In this document: positions 38,652-47,435 of the stretch, one piece after another
Layout: each line of letters begins with the position of its first letter
How positions within the stretch are numbered: the stretch's first letter is position 1
NCBI GenBank assembly: GCA_025980465.1
Contig: JAICXJ010000021.1
Span: 1-50,615, forward strand
DNA: 50,615 nt
From: Frankiales bacterium
Lineage (GTDB): Bacteria > Actinomycetota > Actinomycetes > JAFAQI01
Reading direction: 5' to 3'
Made by a program: the position numbers and the translations under genes
Notes under the pieces: model-generated
The model's database searches: none
Seen by the model: the letters and a program-made list of their open reading frames with translations, nothing else
Told to the model about the DNA's origin: nothing

Positions 38652-41021
38652 TCAGGCCGCGAAAGTGTCGCTCACTGCCGCCGTCGGCTCGAGCGCGATG
38701 GCGAGGACCTCGCGGACGTCACTGACCGGATGCACCGTCAGCTGCTCGCGTACCGACTCAGGAACGTCGTCCAGATCAGGCTCGTTGCGCGCCGGGATCA
38801 GCACTGTCGTGATCCCGGCCCGGTGCGCCGCCAGCAGCTTCTGCTTCACGCCGCCGATCGGGAGCACCCGCCCGGTGAGCGAGACCTCGCCGGTCATCGC
38901 GACGTCCGATCGGACCGGCCGGCCGGACAGCAGCGACGCCAGCGCGGTCGTCATCGTCACGCCGGCGCTCGGGCCGTCTTTCGGCACGGCGCCTGCCGGC
39001 ACGTGCAGGTGGACACGGCGTTCCCGGAGCTCGCCGACCGGAAGACCCAGCGCGGCGCCGTTGGCACGCAGGAACGCCAGAGCGATCTGCGCCGACTCCT
39101 TCATGACGTCACCGAGCTGGCCGGTGATCGTCACGCCCGGGTCGCCGGTCGCTGGATCGGCGAGCGAGGCCTCGACGAACAGCACATCGCCGCCGGCGCC
39201 GGTGACCGCCAACCCGGTCGCCACGCCGGGAAGCGAGGTCCGGTCGGCGGATTCCGGAGTGTGGCGGGGACGCCCGACGTACTCCTTCAGATCACCGACG
39301 TCGACCGTGGCCGGGATCGCCGAGTCGTCGAGGGCGGCCTTCGCCGTGAGCTTGCGGAGCACTCGGGCGAGTAGCCGCTCGAGGTCACGGACTCCTGCCT
39401 CGCGGGTGTACTCGGCCGCGAGCAGCCGGATCGCGGCGTCGGTGATCGTGACGTCCGCTGCCGAGAGCCCGGCTCGGTCGAGCTGACGCGGGAGCAGGTG
39501 GTCACGGCCGATGACGATCTTCTCGTCCTCGGTGTATCCGTCGAGGCGGACCAGCTCCATCCGGTCCAGCAACGGTGCCGGGATCGACTCGATGACGTTG
39601 GCGGTCGCGAGGAACAGCACGTCCGACAGGTCGAGCTCGATCTCGAGGTAGTGGTCACGGAAGGTGTGGTTCTGGGCCGGGTCCAGCACCTCGAGCAATG
39701 CCGCCGTCGGGTCGCCGCGGTAGTCGGCGCCGACCTTGTCGACCTCGTCGAGCAGCACGACCGGGTTCATCGAGCCGGCCTCCTTGATGGCTCTCACGAT
39801 GCGTCCCGGCATCGCGCCGACGTAGGTCTTGCGGTGGCCGCGGATCTCGGCCTCGTCGCGAACGCCGCCGAGGGCGACTCGCACGAACTTGCGACCCATG
39901 GCGCGGGCCACCGACTCGCCCAGTGAGGTCTTGCCCACGCCGGGCGGGCCGACCAGCGCCATGACGGCGCCGGAGCGACGGCCGCCGACCACACCGAGGC
40001 CACGCTCGCTGCGGCGGCGTCGTACCGCGAGGTATTCGACGATTCGCTCTTTGACGTCCTCCATGCCGGCGTGGTCGTCATCAAGAACAGCGCGGGCGCC
40101 GGTGATGTCGTAGGCGTCCTCGGTGCGCTCGTTCCACGGCAGCTCGAGGACGGTGTCGAGCCAGGTCCGGATCCAACCCACCTCCGGTGACTGCTCGGAG
40201 GTTCGCTCGAGCTTGTCGACCTCGGCGAGCGCCGCCTGTCTCGCCTTCGCCGGCAGGTCCGCCGCCTCGACCCGCGCGCGGTAGTCCTGCTCCTCGGTCT
40301 CCGGCCTGCCGGTCAGCTCGTTGAGCTCCTTGCGGACCGCGGCCAGCTGCTGGCGCAGCAGGAACTCCCGCTGCTGGCGGTCCATGCCCTCTTGGACGTC
40401 CTTGCGGATCGTCTCGGCGACATCGAGCTCGGCCAGATGCTCGCGGCTCCACTGCACGAGCCGCTCCAGCCGTTCGGCCGGGTCGGCGGTTTCCAGCAGC
40501 CAGACCTTCTGGTCGTTGGACAGGTACGGCGCGTAGCCGGCCATGTCGGCGAGCGTGGAGGGATCGCTGACCGACTGGACCGAGTCGATGAACTGCCACC
40601 CGCCGCGCTGCTGCAGGATCGATGTCGCCAGGCTCTTGTACTCCTTGGCCAGGGCTTGCGCCTTGCCACTGGGAGCGAGCTCATCCTGCGTGCTCGCCTC
40701 GACCCACAGCGCGGCACCCGGGCCGGTGGCACCGGTGCCGATCCGCACCCGGGAAAGCCCGCGCACCACCGCGGCCGGGGTGCCACCGGGGAGCTGGCCG
40801 ACCTGTTCGACGACAGCCATCGTGCCGACCGCGGCGTACTTGCCGTCGAGCCGGGGCACGAGCAGCACCCGCGCCGCGTCGTTGTCGCCGGCGCGAGTGG
40901 CGCGCGCCGCATCAAGCGCGTGGCGGACCTCCGCGTCGTCGAGGCGTAGCGGAAGCACCATGCCCGGCAGTACGACGGCGTCGTCGAGGGGCAGCACCGG
41001 CAGGGTCAGGGTCTCGGTCAT
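38652..41021 (-). CDS. lon: ATP-dependent protease Lon
   Basis: 789 aa, typical LonA. It degrades misfolded and regulatory proteins in the cytoplasm. N-terminal substrate domain (LPVLPLDDAVVLPGMVLPL), coiled-coil region near 190-260, AAA+ domain with Lys364 in GPPGVGKTSLG and LLDEVDKVG, then the protease domain with the Ser685-Lys728 dyad (KDGPSAGV, GGVKQKLLAA). ATG 41021 is chosen because it starts at the conserved N-terminus; a longer in-frame extension to 41171 crosses the HspR-type site and is unlikely. A HAIR-like operator at 41037-41057 suggests HspR heat-shock control, as described for lon in Streptomyces. Confidence 0.96.
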   Translation of the reverse strand: MTETLTLPVLPLDDAVVLPGMVLPLRLDDAEVRHALDAARATRAGDNDAARVLLVPRLDGKYAAVGTMAVVEQVGQLPGGTPAAVVRGLSRVRIGTGATGPGAALWVEASTQDELAPSGKAQALAKEYKSLATSILQQRGGWQFIDSVQSVSDPSTLADMAGYAPYLSNDQKVWLLETADPAERLERLVQWSREHLAELDVAETIRKDVQEGMDRQQREFLLRQQLAAVRKELNELTGRPETEEQDYRARVEAADLPAKARQAALAEVDKLERTSEQSPEVGWIRTWLDTVLELPWNERTEDAYDITGARAVLDDDHAGMEDVKERIVEYLAVRRRRSERGLGVVGGRRSGAVMALVGPPGVGKTSLGESVARAMGRKFVRVALGGVRDEAEIRGHRKTYVGAMPGRIVRAIKEAGSMNPVVLLDEVDKVGADYRGDPTAALLEVLDPAQNHTFRDHYLEIELDLSDVLFLATANVIESIPAPLLDRMELVRLDGYTEDEKIVIGRDHLLPRQLDRAGLSAADVTITDAAIRLLAAEYTREAGVRDLERLLARVLRKLTAKAALDDSAIPATVDVGDLKEYVGRPRHTPESADRTSLPGVATGLAVTGAGGDVLFVEASLADPATGDPGVTITGQLGDVMKESAQIALAFLRANGAALGLPVGELRERRVHLHVPAGAVPKDGPSAGVTMTTALASLLSGRPVRSDVAMTGEVSLTGRVLPIGGVKQKLLAAHRAGITTVLIPARNEPDLDDVPESVREQLTVHPVSDVREVLAIALEPTAAVSDTFAA

Positions 41022-41036
41022 GAGGGGGCCTTTCGG

Positions 41037-41057
41037 ATTGAGCCTGAAGCACTCAAC
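41037..41057 (-). promoter_or_regulatory. HAIR-like HspR operator upstream of lon
   Basis: ATTGAGC-N7-ACTCAAC matches the HspR inverted repeat CTTGAGT-N7-ACTCAAG at 11 of 14 positions, with exact spacing. It lies 15 nt before the lon start codon, so bound HspR would block transcription or initiation. HspR itself is outside the window. Confidence 0.6.
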
Positions 41058-41088
41058 CTCCGGCCACCGGGATTTGTTTCCTACGCAA

Positions 41089-41107
41089 ATTCCGCTGTCG
41101 GCGGAAT
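41089..41107. promoter_or_regulatory. Perfect inverted repeat between lon and GGDEF-EAL gene
   Basis: ATTCCGC-N5-GCGGAAT is a perfect 7-bp inverted repeat in the divergent spacer, 67 nt upstream of lon and 108 nt upstream of the GGDEF-EAL gene. It may be an operator for either gene. I do not recognise the binding protein. Confidence 0.4.
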
Positions 41108-41215
41108 GGCAACTGCGCGGCTCCGATGGGCCAAACGGATCAAGGTCCGGCCCGCCGGGCCCGATACACACGAGGACGATCTGTAGGAGTGTGACCAGCG
41201 CGTGGGGCGGGTTCG

Positions 41216-43276
41216 ATGACCGAGGTGACGCCGCGCGCCGCGGTGTCGAGATCTCGGCCGCCCGGTGGCGGCATCCTGCACACCGACGACGACCTGGTCG
41301 TCGTCACCTCCGCAGACGGTCGTTGCATCGATGCCAGCCCGAGCTTGCTTCCGCTGCTCGGCATCGAGGTCGCCGAGCTGCGTGACCATTACCTGTCGAA
41401 CGTGGTGGGGACCCGAGACGTCCCCATGATCCGAGCGATGTGGGAGCGGTTGCGGCGTACCGGGCGGCTGCGGAGCACGCTTCGGTTGCAGCACCGCGAT
41501 GGCCGACAGGTCTGGTTCGATGTCTCCGGCCAGCGGCTGGACGGAGACGACGGGGCAGCGCCGACCTTCCTCATCGTCGGCCGCGAGGTGACCGATGATG
41601 TCGTGGCCCAGGAGCACCTTGCCGAATCCGAGCAGCGATGGCGGCTCGCCTTCGAGCACTCGCCCATCGGCGCCGCCCTGGTCACTGCCTCCGGCGAGAT
41701 CGCGCTGGCGAACGCATCCCTCAGCGAGATGCTGAAGCGGGGGACTGCGACGCTGGCGCAGATGTCGCTCGCCGACCTGACCTACCCGAGCGATCTGGAC
41801 CGTGATGCCGAGAAGTTCGAAGGTTTGCTGACCGGCGAGCACGACACCTACACGGTCGAGAAGCGATTCGTCGACGCCGACGGCGGGGTGCTGTGGGGTG
41901 AGATGACCGCTGCTGCCGTGCACGACATGCACGGCGAGGTGCATGAGGTGATCGTCCAGATCAAGGACGTCACCCAGCGCCGGGACGCTGAGCTGGAGCT
42001 GGCGAACCGGGCGTTGCATGACCCGCTCACCGGTCTCGCCAACCGCTTCCTGGTGCAGCAATGGCTCGACGGCGCGCTGCAGGAGCATCTGGGCAGTGAT
42101 GTTGGCGTTCTGTACTGCGACCTCGATCGGTTCAAGCTGGTCAACGACTCACTCGGCCACAACGCCGGCGATGACGTGATCGTGGAGGCGGCCGCCCGGC
42201 TGCGGGCCGCGGTCCGTCCGGAGGACCTGGTGGGCCGGGTCGGCGGCGACGAGTTCGTCGTTGTCTGCGAGCGGCTTTCCGATGAAGAGGACCTGCTCCG
42301 GGTTGCCGGCCGGTTGGCGGCCGCACTTGATGAGCCGATGGTCGTCGACGGGCACCTTCACACCGTGACGATCTCGGTCGGCGCGGCGACCGGACGGTCA
42401 CCGGAGAACGCCGAAGAAGTGTTGATGCGCGCCGACATGGCGTTGCTGCGCGCCAAGCGACTCGGCCGGGCGCGGGTGGAACAGTTCGATCCCGACATCG
42501 ATCGGATCGCGACCCGCGAGGACCTGCGGCTCGAGGACGAGCTTCGCGAGTCCGTCGCGTCGGGTCAGCTGCGCGCGTTCTACCAGCCGATCCTCACCCT
42601 CGCCGATCGGCGGGTCGTCGGGTACGAAGCGTTGCTGCGGTGGCGCCATCGGGAGCGCGGCCTGATGCTGCCGGGGGAGTTCCTCGAGACGGCGGAGACC
42701 TCCGGGCTGATCCGGTCGCTGGGCTGGTGGATGCTGGAGCGCGCCTGCCGCGACACTGCCGACGGGCTCGGCGAGGCGCTCAACCCCGAGACCTGGGTCG
42801 CGGTCAACTTCTCGGCGGTGCAGCTCACCCGCACCGATGTCTTCCAGGTTGTCGTCGATGCGTTGAAGAAGACCGGTCTGCCGCCGACCCGGCTGCACAT
42901 GGAGATCACCGAGAGCGCCCTGATCCAGGCCAGCCAGACGTTGCTGGCCGATCTCAGTGCGCTTCGCGCACTCGGCGTCGGCATCGTGCTCGACGACTTC
43001 GGCACCGGCTTCTCCTCGCTGTCGCTGCTGCGTGACTTCCCGGTGAGCATGGTGAAGATCGACCGCAGCTTCATTGCGCCGCTGCTCGAGGACCGCGGTG
43101 CGCTCGCGATCGTCCGCGCCGTACTCGGCATGTGTCGCGACCTCGACGTGCCGGTCGTGGCCGAAGGAGTGGAGACCGAGGGGCAGGCCGAGCGGCTCGC
43201 CGAGCTCGGATGCAGTCACGTGCAGGGTTACCTGTTCGGTCGGCCGCAGGGCCTCGATCCCGAGGAGACGTCATGA
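41216..43276 (+). CDS. PAS-PAS-GGDEF-EAL cyclic-di-GMP turnover protein
   Basis: 686 aa, cytoplasmic. Two PAS domains (about 20-130 and 135-260; FEHSPIGAALVTASGEIALAN marks the second) are followed by GGDEF (265-425) and EAL (440-680). The cyclase motif is complete (Gly343-Gly-Asp-Glu-Phe347) with an RPED inhibitory site five residues before it. The EAL motif Glu471-Ala-Leu and LDDFGTGF, KIDRSFI are complete. Both activities are therefore possible. It is divergent from lon. Its stop overlaps the start of a small conserved protein (ATGA), suggesting a functional link. Architecture is close to the protein at 34857, but that one has GAF in place of the first PAS. Confidence 0.94.
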   Translation: MTEVTPRAAVSRSRPPGGGILHTDDDLVVVTSADGRCIDASPSLLPLLGIEVAELRDHYLSNVVGTRDVPMIRAMWERLRRTGRLRSTLRLQHRDGRQVWFDVSGQRLDGDDGAAPTFLIVGREVTDDVVAQEHLAESEQRWRLAFEHSPIGAALVTASGEIALANASLSEMLKRGTATLAQMSLADLTYPSDLDRDAEKFEGLLTGEHDTYTVEKRFVDADGGVLWGEMTAAAVHDMHGEVHEVIVQIKDVTQRRDAELELANRALHDPLTGLANRFLVQQWLDGALQEHLGSDVGVLYCDLDRFKLVNDSLGHNAGDDVIVEAAARLRAAVRPEDLVGRVGGDEFVVVCERLSDEEDLLRVAGRLAAALDEPMVVDGHLHTVTISVGAATGRSPENAEEVLMRADMALLRAKRLGRARVEQFDPDIDRIATREDLRLEDELRESVASGQLRAFYQPILTLADRRVVGYEALLRWRHRERGLMLPGEFLETAETSGLIRSLGWWMLERACRDTADGLGEALNPETWVAVNFSAVQLTRTDVFQVVVDALKKTGLPPTRLHMEITESALIQASQTLLADLSALRALGVGIVLDDFGTGFSSLSLLRDFPVSMVKIDRSFIAPLLEDRGALAIVRAVLGMCRDLDVPVVAEGVETEGQAERLAELGCSHVQGYLFGRPQGLDPEETS

Positions 43277-43716
43277 GTGCGAGCGGTCGTCGCGACGAGT
43301 TAGCGACGACCGAGGTGATCCGGCCGGCCGCAGTGCTGATGGAGCGGGAGGCCCGCGAGATCCTGGCCGGCCTGGCCGGTGACGACGTGCGCCAGTTCGG
43401 ATGCTGGATGACCTCACCCGGCGTCTGGCAGCGTTACGACCGGCCCTGGCCCGAGAACTCGCGGGAGCCCGGCCCGGCGGTCCACCTCGGCACCATCCGC
43501 TCGATCTATGACAGCCCGCAGCGCTACTTCGTCACGATCTTCCGCGCCTCGATCACGGCCGCCGGTCTGGAGGCAGGCTGGACCGTCGAGACGCTCTGTG
43601 ACGACGCCCTCAAGCACGCCGGGCTCAGCCTGCTCGAGTGCCCGCGGGTCGCGCTCACACCGCTGCCGCTGCCGTTCCGACAGGACACCCCGGGACCGCG
43701 CCGCTCGGTGGGTTAG
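43273..43716 (+). CDS. Conserved actinobacterial protein of unknown function
   Basis: 147 aa. I recall similar unnamed actinobacterial proteins with a core like VWQRYDRPW, then SIYDSPQRYFVTIFRASIT, then GWTVETLCDDALKHAGLSL and a final ECPR segment. No catalytic motif, signal peptide or TM segment is visible. The start overlaps the upstream GGDEF-EAL stop by 4 bp, so it is probably translated with it and could be a c-di-GMP-related partner; this is inference. Its TAG stop overlaps a tiny ORF on the other strand. Confidence 0.75.
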   Translation: MSASGRRDELATTEVIRPAAVLMEREAREILAGLAGDDVRQFGCWMTSPGVWQRYDRPWPENSREPGPAVHLGTIRSIYDSPQRYFVTIFRASITAAGLEAGWTVETLCDDALKHAGLSLLECPRVALTPLPLPFRQDTPGPRRSVG

Positions 43717-43769
43717 TTCTCGATCGCGAGCCGCACCCCGAAGCCGATCAAGACGATCGCGACGATCAT
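43713..43769 (-). CDS. Tiny hydrophobic ORF (18 aa) coupled to the FAD oxidoreductase
   Basis: The ORF reads MIVAIVLIGFGVRLAIEN and starts inside the oxidoreductase stop codon (ATGA). Ten or more consecutive hydrophobic residues and a charged C-terminus suit a single short membrane peptide, or the last helix of a lost LysE-like transporter, whose C-termini often resemble IGFGVRLAL. It may be a real small protein, a remnant, or chance. It overlaps the stop codon of the opposing gene. Confidence 0.3.
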   Translation of the reverse strand: MIVAIVLIGFGVRLAIEN

Positions 43770-44893
43770 GAGCCGAACCACCGGTCGACCCGGCTGGCGC
43801 CGAACTCCACCTTGTCGGCGGCCAGCTCCGGTGACGGTCCGATCATCGAGCCGAACGGCGCCTGTCCGGCCCGGAACGTGACGTCAACCTGGGCGACGGC
43901 GTTGTGGCCGAACTCGAGGTAGCACAGGCCGTGACCGTCGTACTCGGCGGCGCTGCTCTCACCGCGCAGCCGAGCTGCGATCCGGCGGGCGGCGATCACG
44001 GCTTGCCCTTCGGAGAACACCCCGGCCTTCGGGGTGCCGACACTGGTCACGTCGCCGACGGCGTACACCCCGTCGAACTGCGTCTCGAGGGTCAGCGGGT
44101 TGACCGCGATCCAGCCGTCGACGGTGAGGCCGGCGTCCACCGCGACCTGTGGCGCCCGATGGACCGGTACGCCGAGGAACAGGTCGTACGGGATCTCGTC
44201 TCCGTCGGTGACCAGCGCGACCTTGCGGTCACCATCGAGGCCCCGGACCAGGCGGGGCCCGAGGAACTCGATGCCGCGTCGGGCGAATTCGGCGAGGAGA
44301 GCCTCCGACGCCTGCGGCGACGGCGGGATCGGGACCGGCATCGGCATGCACAGCGTCACCGACGACACGTCGAGCAGGCCGCGGTCGGCGAGCAGGTCGT
44401 GCATGAGAAGCGCGGTCTCACTCGGAGCCGGCGGGCACTTGAAGGGCGTCGCGGTGACGGCTACGACGACCCGGCCGCCGGCGAAGTTGGCGAGCACCTC
44501 GCGGAGCGCGAAGGCACCGGCGACGGTGTAGAACTCATGGCCGGCCTCGACCAGACCCGGCGTCGCCTCCGGATGCAGGTCGGCACCGAGGGCAACGACG
44601 AGGATGTCGGCGTCGAACTCGCCGGCGGTTGTGCTGACGTGTCGAGCGACCGGGTCGATCGCGGTGATGTCGGCCTGAACGAAGCGAACGCCGGGCTTCA
44701 CGATCTGGGCGTAGGCGTGAGTCACGGCATCGGCTGTGACCCGGCCGAACATGACGTCGAGCTTCGAGAAGCCGAAGATGAATCCGTCAGCCCTGTCGAT
44801 CAGCGTCAGCTCGAGATCGCTGCCGAACTCCGCCGCCAACCGGGAGGTCAGCTCGAGGCCGCCGAAGCCGGCGCCGAGGACCACGATCCGCAC
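43766..44893 (-). CDS. FAD-dependent NAD(P)H/sulfide:quinone oxidoreductase-like protein
   Basis: 375 aa. N-terminal FAD-binding motif VLGAGFGGLE, second Rossmann segment around RVVVAVTATPFKCPPAPSE, and the C-terminal FAD motif GVYAVGDVTS. The KCPPAP segment is like that of sulfide:quinone oxidoreductases and flavocytochrome c sulfide dehydrogenases. Only one of the cysteines usual in type I sulfide:quinone oxidoreductase is obvious, so sulfide oxidation is not certain; a type II NADH dehydrogenase-like role is possible. GTG 44893, 15 nt after the acyl-CoA ligase stop, in the same minus-strand operon. Confidence 0.82.
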   Translation of the reverse strand: MRIVVLGAGFGGLELTSRLAAEFGSDLELTLIDRADGFIFGFSKLDVMFGRVTADAVTHAYAQIVKPGVRFVQADITAIDPVARHVSTTAGEFDADILVVALGADLHPEATPGLVEAGHEFYTVAGAFALREVLANFAGGRVVVAVTATPFKCPPAPSETALLMHDLLADRGLLDVSSVTLCMPMPVPIPPSPQASEALLAEFARRGIEFLGPRLVRGLDGDRKVALVTDGDEIPYDLFLGVPVHRAPQVAVDAGLTVDGWIAVNPLTLETQFDGVYAVGDVTSVGTPKAGVFSEGQAVIAARRIAARLRGESSAAEYDGHGLCYLEFGHNAVAQVDVTFRAGQAPFGSMIGPSPELAADKVEFGASRVDRWFGS

Positions 44894-44908
44894 CGCCGCA
44901 CGATAACG

Positions 44909-46558
44909 CTAGGCGTGCTGCGTGCGCGCTGCGGTTTCCAGGCCGAGTTCAGTGACCGACGTCTCGCGCATCTTGTACTTCTGGATCTTGCCGGTGACCG
45001 TCATCGGGAACTCGGTGACGAACCTGACGTATCGCGGCACCTTGAAGTGCGCGAGCGAGCCGCGGCAATGCTCCCGGATCGCGTCCTCGGTCAGCGCCTC
45101 GCCGGCTGCGCCAGGACGGCGGACGATCCAGGCGCACAGCTCCTCGCCGTACCGTTCGTCCGGTACGCCGATGACCTGGACGTCGGCGACGCCGGGATGG
45201 GAGTAGAGGAACTCCTCGATCTCCCGCGGATAGATGTTCTCGCCGCCGCGAATCACGAGGTCTTTGATCCGCCCGACGATGTTGAGATAGCCGTCGGCAT
45301 CCATCGTCGCGAGATCCCCGGTGTGCATCCATCCCGCGTGGTCGATCGCCTCGGCCGTCTTCTCCGGGTCGTTCCAGTAGCCGAGCATCACCGAGTAGCC
45401 GCGGGTGCAGAACTCACCAGGTGTGCCGCGGGGCACGACCAGCCCGGTCTCCGGATCCACGATCTTCACCTCGACGTGCGGATGCACCGCACCGACGGTC
45501 GAGACGCGTCGTTCGAGGTCGTCGTCTGCTCGGGTCTGGGTCGAGACGGGTGACGTCTCGGTCATGCCATAGCAGATCGTGACCTCGGTGCAGCCCATGT
45601 CCGCGACGACCCGCTTCATCACCTCGACCGGACATGGTGAGCCGGCCATGATGCCGGTGCGCAGCGATGTCAGGTCGTAGGTCGCGAAGTCGTCGAGACC
45701 GAGCTCGGCGATGAACATCGTCGGGACTCCGTACAGCGAGGTGCATCGCTCGTCCTGCACGGCGCGCAGCGTCGCCGCCGGCTCGAAGCTCGGCGCCGGT
45801 ATGACCATCGCCGACCCGTGAGTCACCGCGCCGAGGTTGCCCATCACCATGCCGAAGCAGTGGTAGAAGGGCACCGGGATGCAGACCCGGTCCACCTCGG
45901 TGTAGTGGCAGAGCTCGCCGACGAAGAAGCCATTGTTCGCGATGTTGTGGTGCGAGAGCGTCGCACCTTTCGGGAAGCCGGTCGTGCCCGACGTGTACTG
46001 GATGTTGATCGGATCGTCGAACGACAGCCGGGCTGCCCGCGCCCGCACCCCGTCGAGATCCGGGCGCGGCGCTGCGAGGGCGTCCCACTCGTCCCGACCG
46101 AGGAAGACGACGTCACGCAGGTCGGGGCAGTCGGGGCGTACCTCCTCGACCATCGCGACGTAGTTGCTGGTCTTGAACTCCGTCGCCGCGATCAGCATCC
46201 GGCAGCCGGACTGCCGGAGGGCGTAGCCGAGCTCGTGCGTGCGATACGCCGGATTGATCGTGACGAGGATCGCGCCGATCTTGGCCGTTGCGAACTGTGT
46301 CAGCGTCCACTCGGCGCAGCTCGGCGCCCAGATCGCCACCCGCTCGCCCGTGTCGATCCCGGCTTCGAGAAGCCCGGCGGCGAGCCAGTCGACCGCGCGG
46401 TCGAGCTCGGCGTAGGTCCAGCGTCGGCCGGTCGTGCACTCGACGAGCGCCTCGTGGTCGCGATGGCTCGTCGCTACCCGCTCGAGGATCTCGCCGATGG
46501 TCTCGCCCAGCAGCGGAACGTCAGAGGTGCCGGAGACGTAGGAAGGTGCCGCGATCAT
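44909..46558 (-). CDS. AMP-forming acyl-CoA ligase (FadD-like)
   Basis: 549 aa ANL-superfamily enzyme that activates a carboxylic acid to its CoA thioester through an acyl-AMP. Motifs in order: P-loop [13 protein letters not shown]5 GMTETSPV, A7 HTGDLATMD, hinge [20 protein letters not shown] and catalytic Lys in [12 protein letters not shown]. Family position is with medium/long-chain FadD proteins; the substrate is not predictable. It lies 15 nt downstream of the enoyl-CoA hydratase gene and 15 nt upstream of the oxidoreductase, forming one operon. Confidence 0.93.
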   Translation of the reverse strand: MIAAPSYVSGTSDVPLLGETIGEILERVATSHRDHEALVECTTGRRWTYAELDRAVDWLAAGLLEAGIDTGERVAIWAPSCAEWTLTQFATAKIGAILVTINPAYRTHELGYALRQSGCRMLIAATEFKTSNYVAMVEEVRPDCPDLRDVVFLGRDEWDALAAPRPDLDGVRARAARLSFDDPINIQYTSGTTGFPKGATLSHHNIANNGFFVGELCHYTEVDRVCIPVPFYHCFGMVMGNLGAVTHGSAMVIPAPSFEPAATLRAVQDERCTSLYGVPTMFIAELGLDDFATYDLTSLRTGIMAGSPCPVEVMKRVVADMGCTEVTICYGMTETSPVSTQTRADDDLERRVSTVGAVHPHVEVKIVDPETGLVVPRGTPGEFCTRGYSVMLGYWNDPEKTAEAIDHAGWMHTGDLATMDADGYLNIVGRIKDLVIRGGENIYPREIEEFLYSHPGVADVQVIGVPDERYGEELCAWIVRRPGAAGEALTEDAIREHCRGSLAHFKVPRYVRFVTEFPMTVTGKIQKYKMRETSVTELGLETAARTQHA

Positions 46559-46573
46559 GGCGCCGATCCTCGC

Positions 46574-47359
46574 TCAATTCTTGGGACGGGTCATCTCCTC
46601 GACGGCAGCCCAGTGCGCCGGCGCAGCCCATAGCAGGGCGAACTGCTCCACGGCGTTCTCGCGGGTGGCGGGGTGTACGGCGGGGACCAACGACGCGACC
46701 ACCGACTTGACCGCACGGGTCGCGCCGGGCGCGAGCCCTGCCATGGCCGTTGCGATCGATTGCCAGCACTCGTCGAACTCGGATCGGGCGACCACCAGGT
46801 CGAGCAGGCCGAGCCGTTGCGCCGTGTCGGCGTCGTACTGGGTGCCGGAGGCGACCGCGAGCATCGCCCGGCTGCGGCCGACCAGCTGGGTCAGCCGCTC
46901 GATCCCGCCCCAGGCCGGCATGATGCCGAGCGTCACCTGGTTGAAGCCGATCCGGATGTCTTCGGCGGCGATGCGGATGTCGGCGGCGACCGCAACCTCG
47001 GCACCGCCGCCGAGAGCGTGGCCGTTGAGCGCCGCGATCACCGGGATCGGGAGGCCGGCGAGCCGGTCGAGGACGCTACGGACCCGGTTCGCCATTTTGA
47101 CCGCTTGCTCGTGCGTCCGCAGCGCGTTGAGTTCCTTCAGGTCACCGCCGGACACGAACGCCCGGTCACCGCCGCCCCGCAGCACCACGACCGCGGCCTC
47201 GGACCCGGCGATGTCGGTGATCGCATGGTCGAGTGCGTCGACCGTCGCAAGACCGATGGCGTTGCGGACCTCGGGACGATCGATGGTGATGAGCGCGACG
47301 CCGCTTCGGATCGTCAGCGTCACACCGCCGCGTGGTGCCGGGGCATCGCCTTGAGTCAC
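46574..47359 (-). CDS. Enoyl-CoA hydratase/isomerase family protein
   Basis: 261 aa crotonase with oxyanion segments AFVSGGDLKELNAL and NGHALGGGAEVAVAADIRI, then VTLGIMPAWGG. In the region of the second hydratase Glu it has IMPAWGG, which makes simple hydratase activity doubtful. First gene of the ligase/oxidoreductase operon and divergent from the B12-dependent mutase (76-bp spacer with an inverted repeat). This pairing allows a role on methylmalonyl- or ethylmalonyl-CoA, such as a decarboxylase of the crotonase fold, but that is a guess from position. Confidence 0.88.
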   Translation of the reverse strand: MTQGDAPAPRGGVTLTIRSGVALITIDRPEVRNAIGLATVDALDHAITDIAGSEAAVVVLRGGGDRAFVSGGDLKELNALRTHEQAVKMANRVRSVLDRLAGLPIPVIAALNGHALGGGAEVAVAADIRIAAEDIRIGFNQVTLGIMPAWGGIERLTQLVGRSRAMLAVASGTQYDADTAQRLGLLDLVVARSEFDECWQSIATAMAGLAPGATRAVKSVVASLVPAVHPATRENAVEQFALLWAAPAHWAAVEEMTRPKN

Positions 47360-47361
47360 CG

Positions 47362-47382
47362 AGCGAGAATATCCCTCTCGCT
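47362..47382. promoter_or_regulatory. Perfect inverted repeat in the hydratase/mutase divergent promoter
   Basis: AGCGAGA-N7-TCTCGCT is a perfect 7-bp inverted repeat, 2 nt upstream of the hydratase start codon. A TGTAAT (47385-47390), a possible -10 box for the mutase gene, follows directly. A dimeric repressor bound here could control both transcripts. No regulator gene is adjacent. Confidence 0.45.
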
Positions 47383-47435
47383 GGTGTAATGATGGTTTCC
47401 ACCCGACTGGGAACCCAGCGAGGAGCGAGGCGGGA

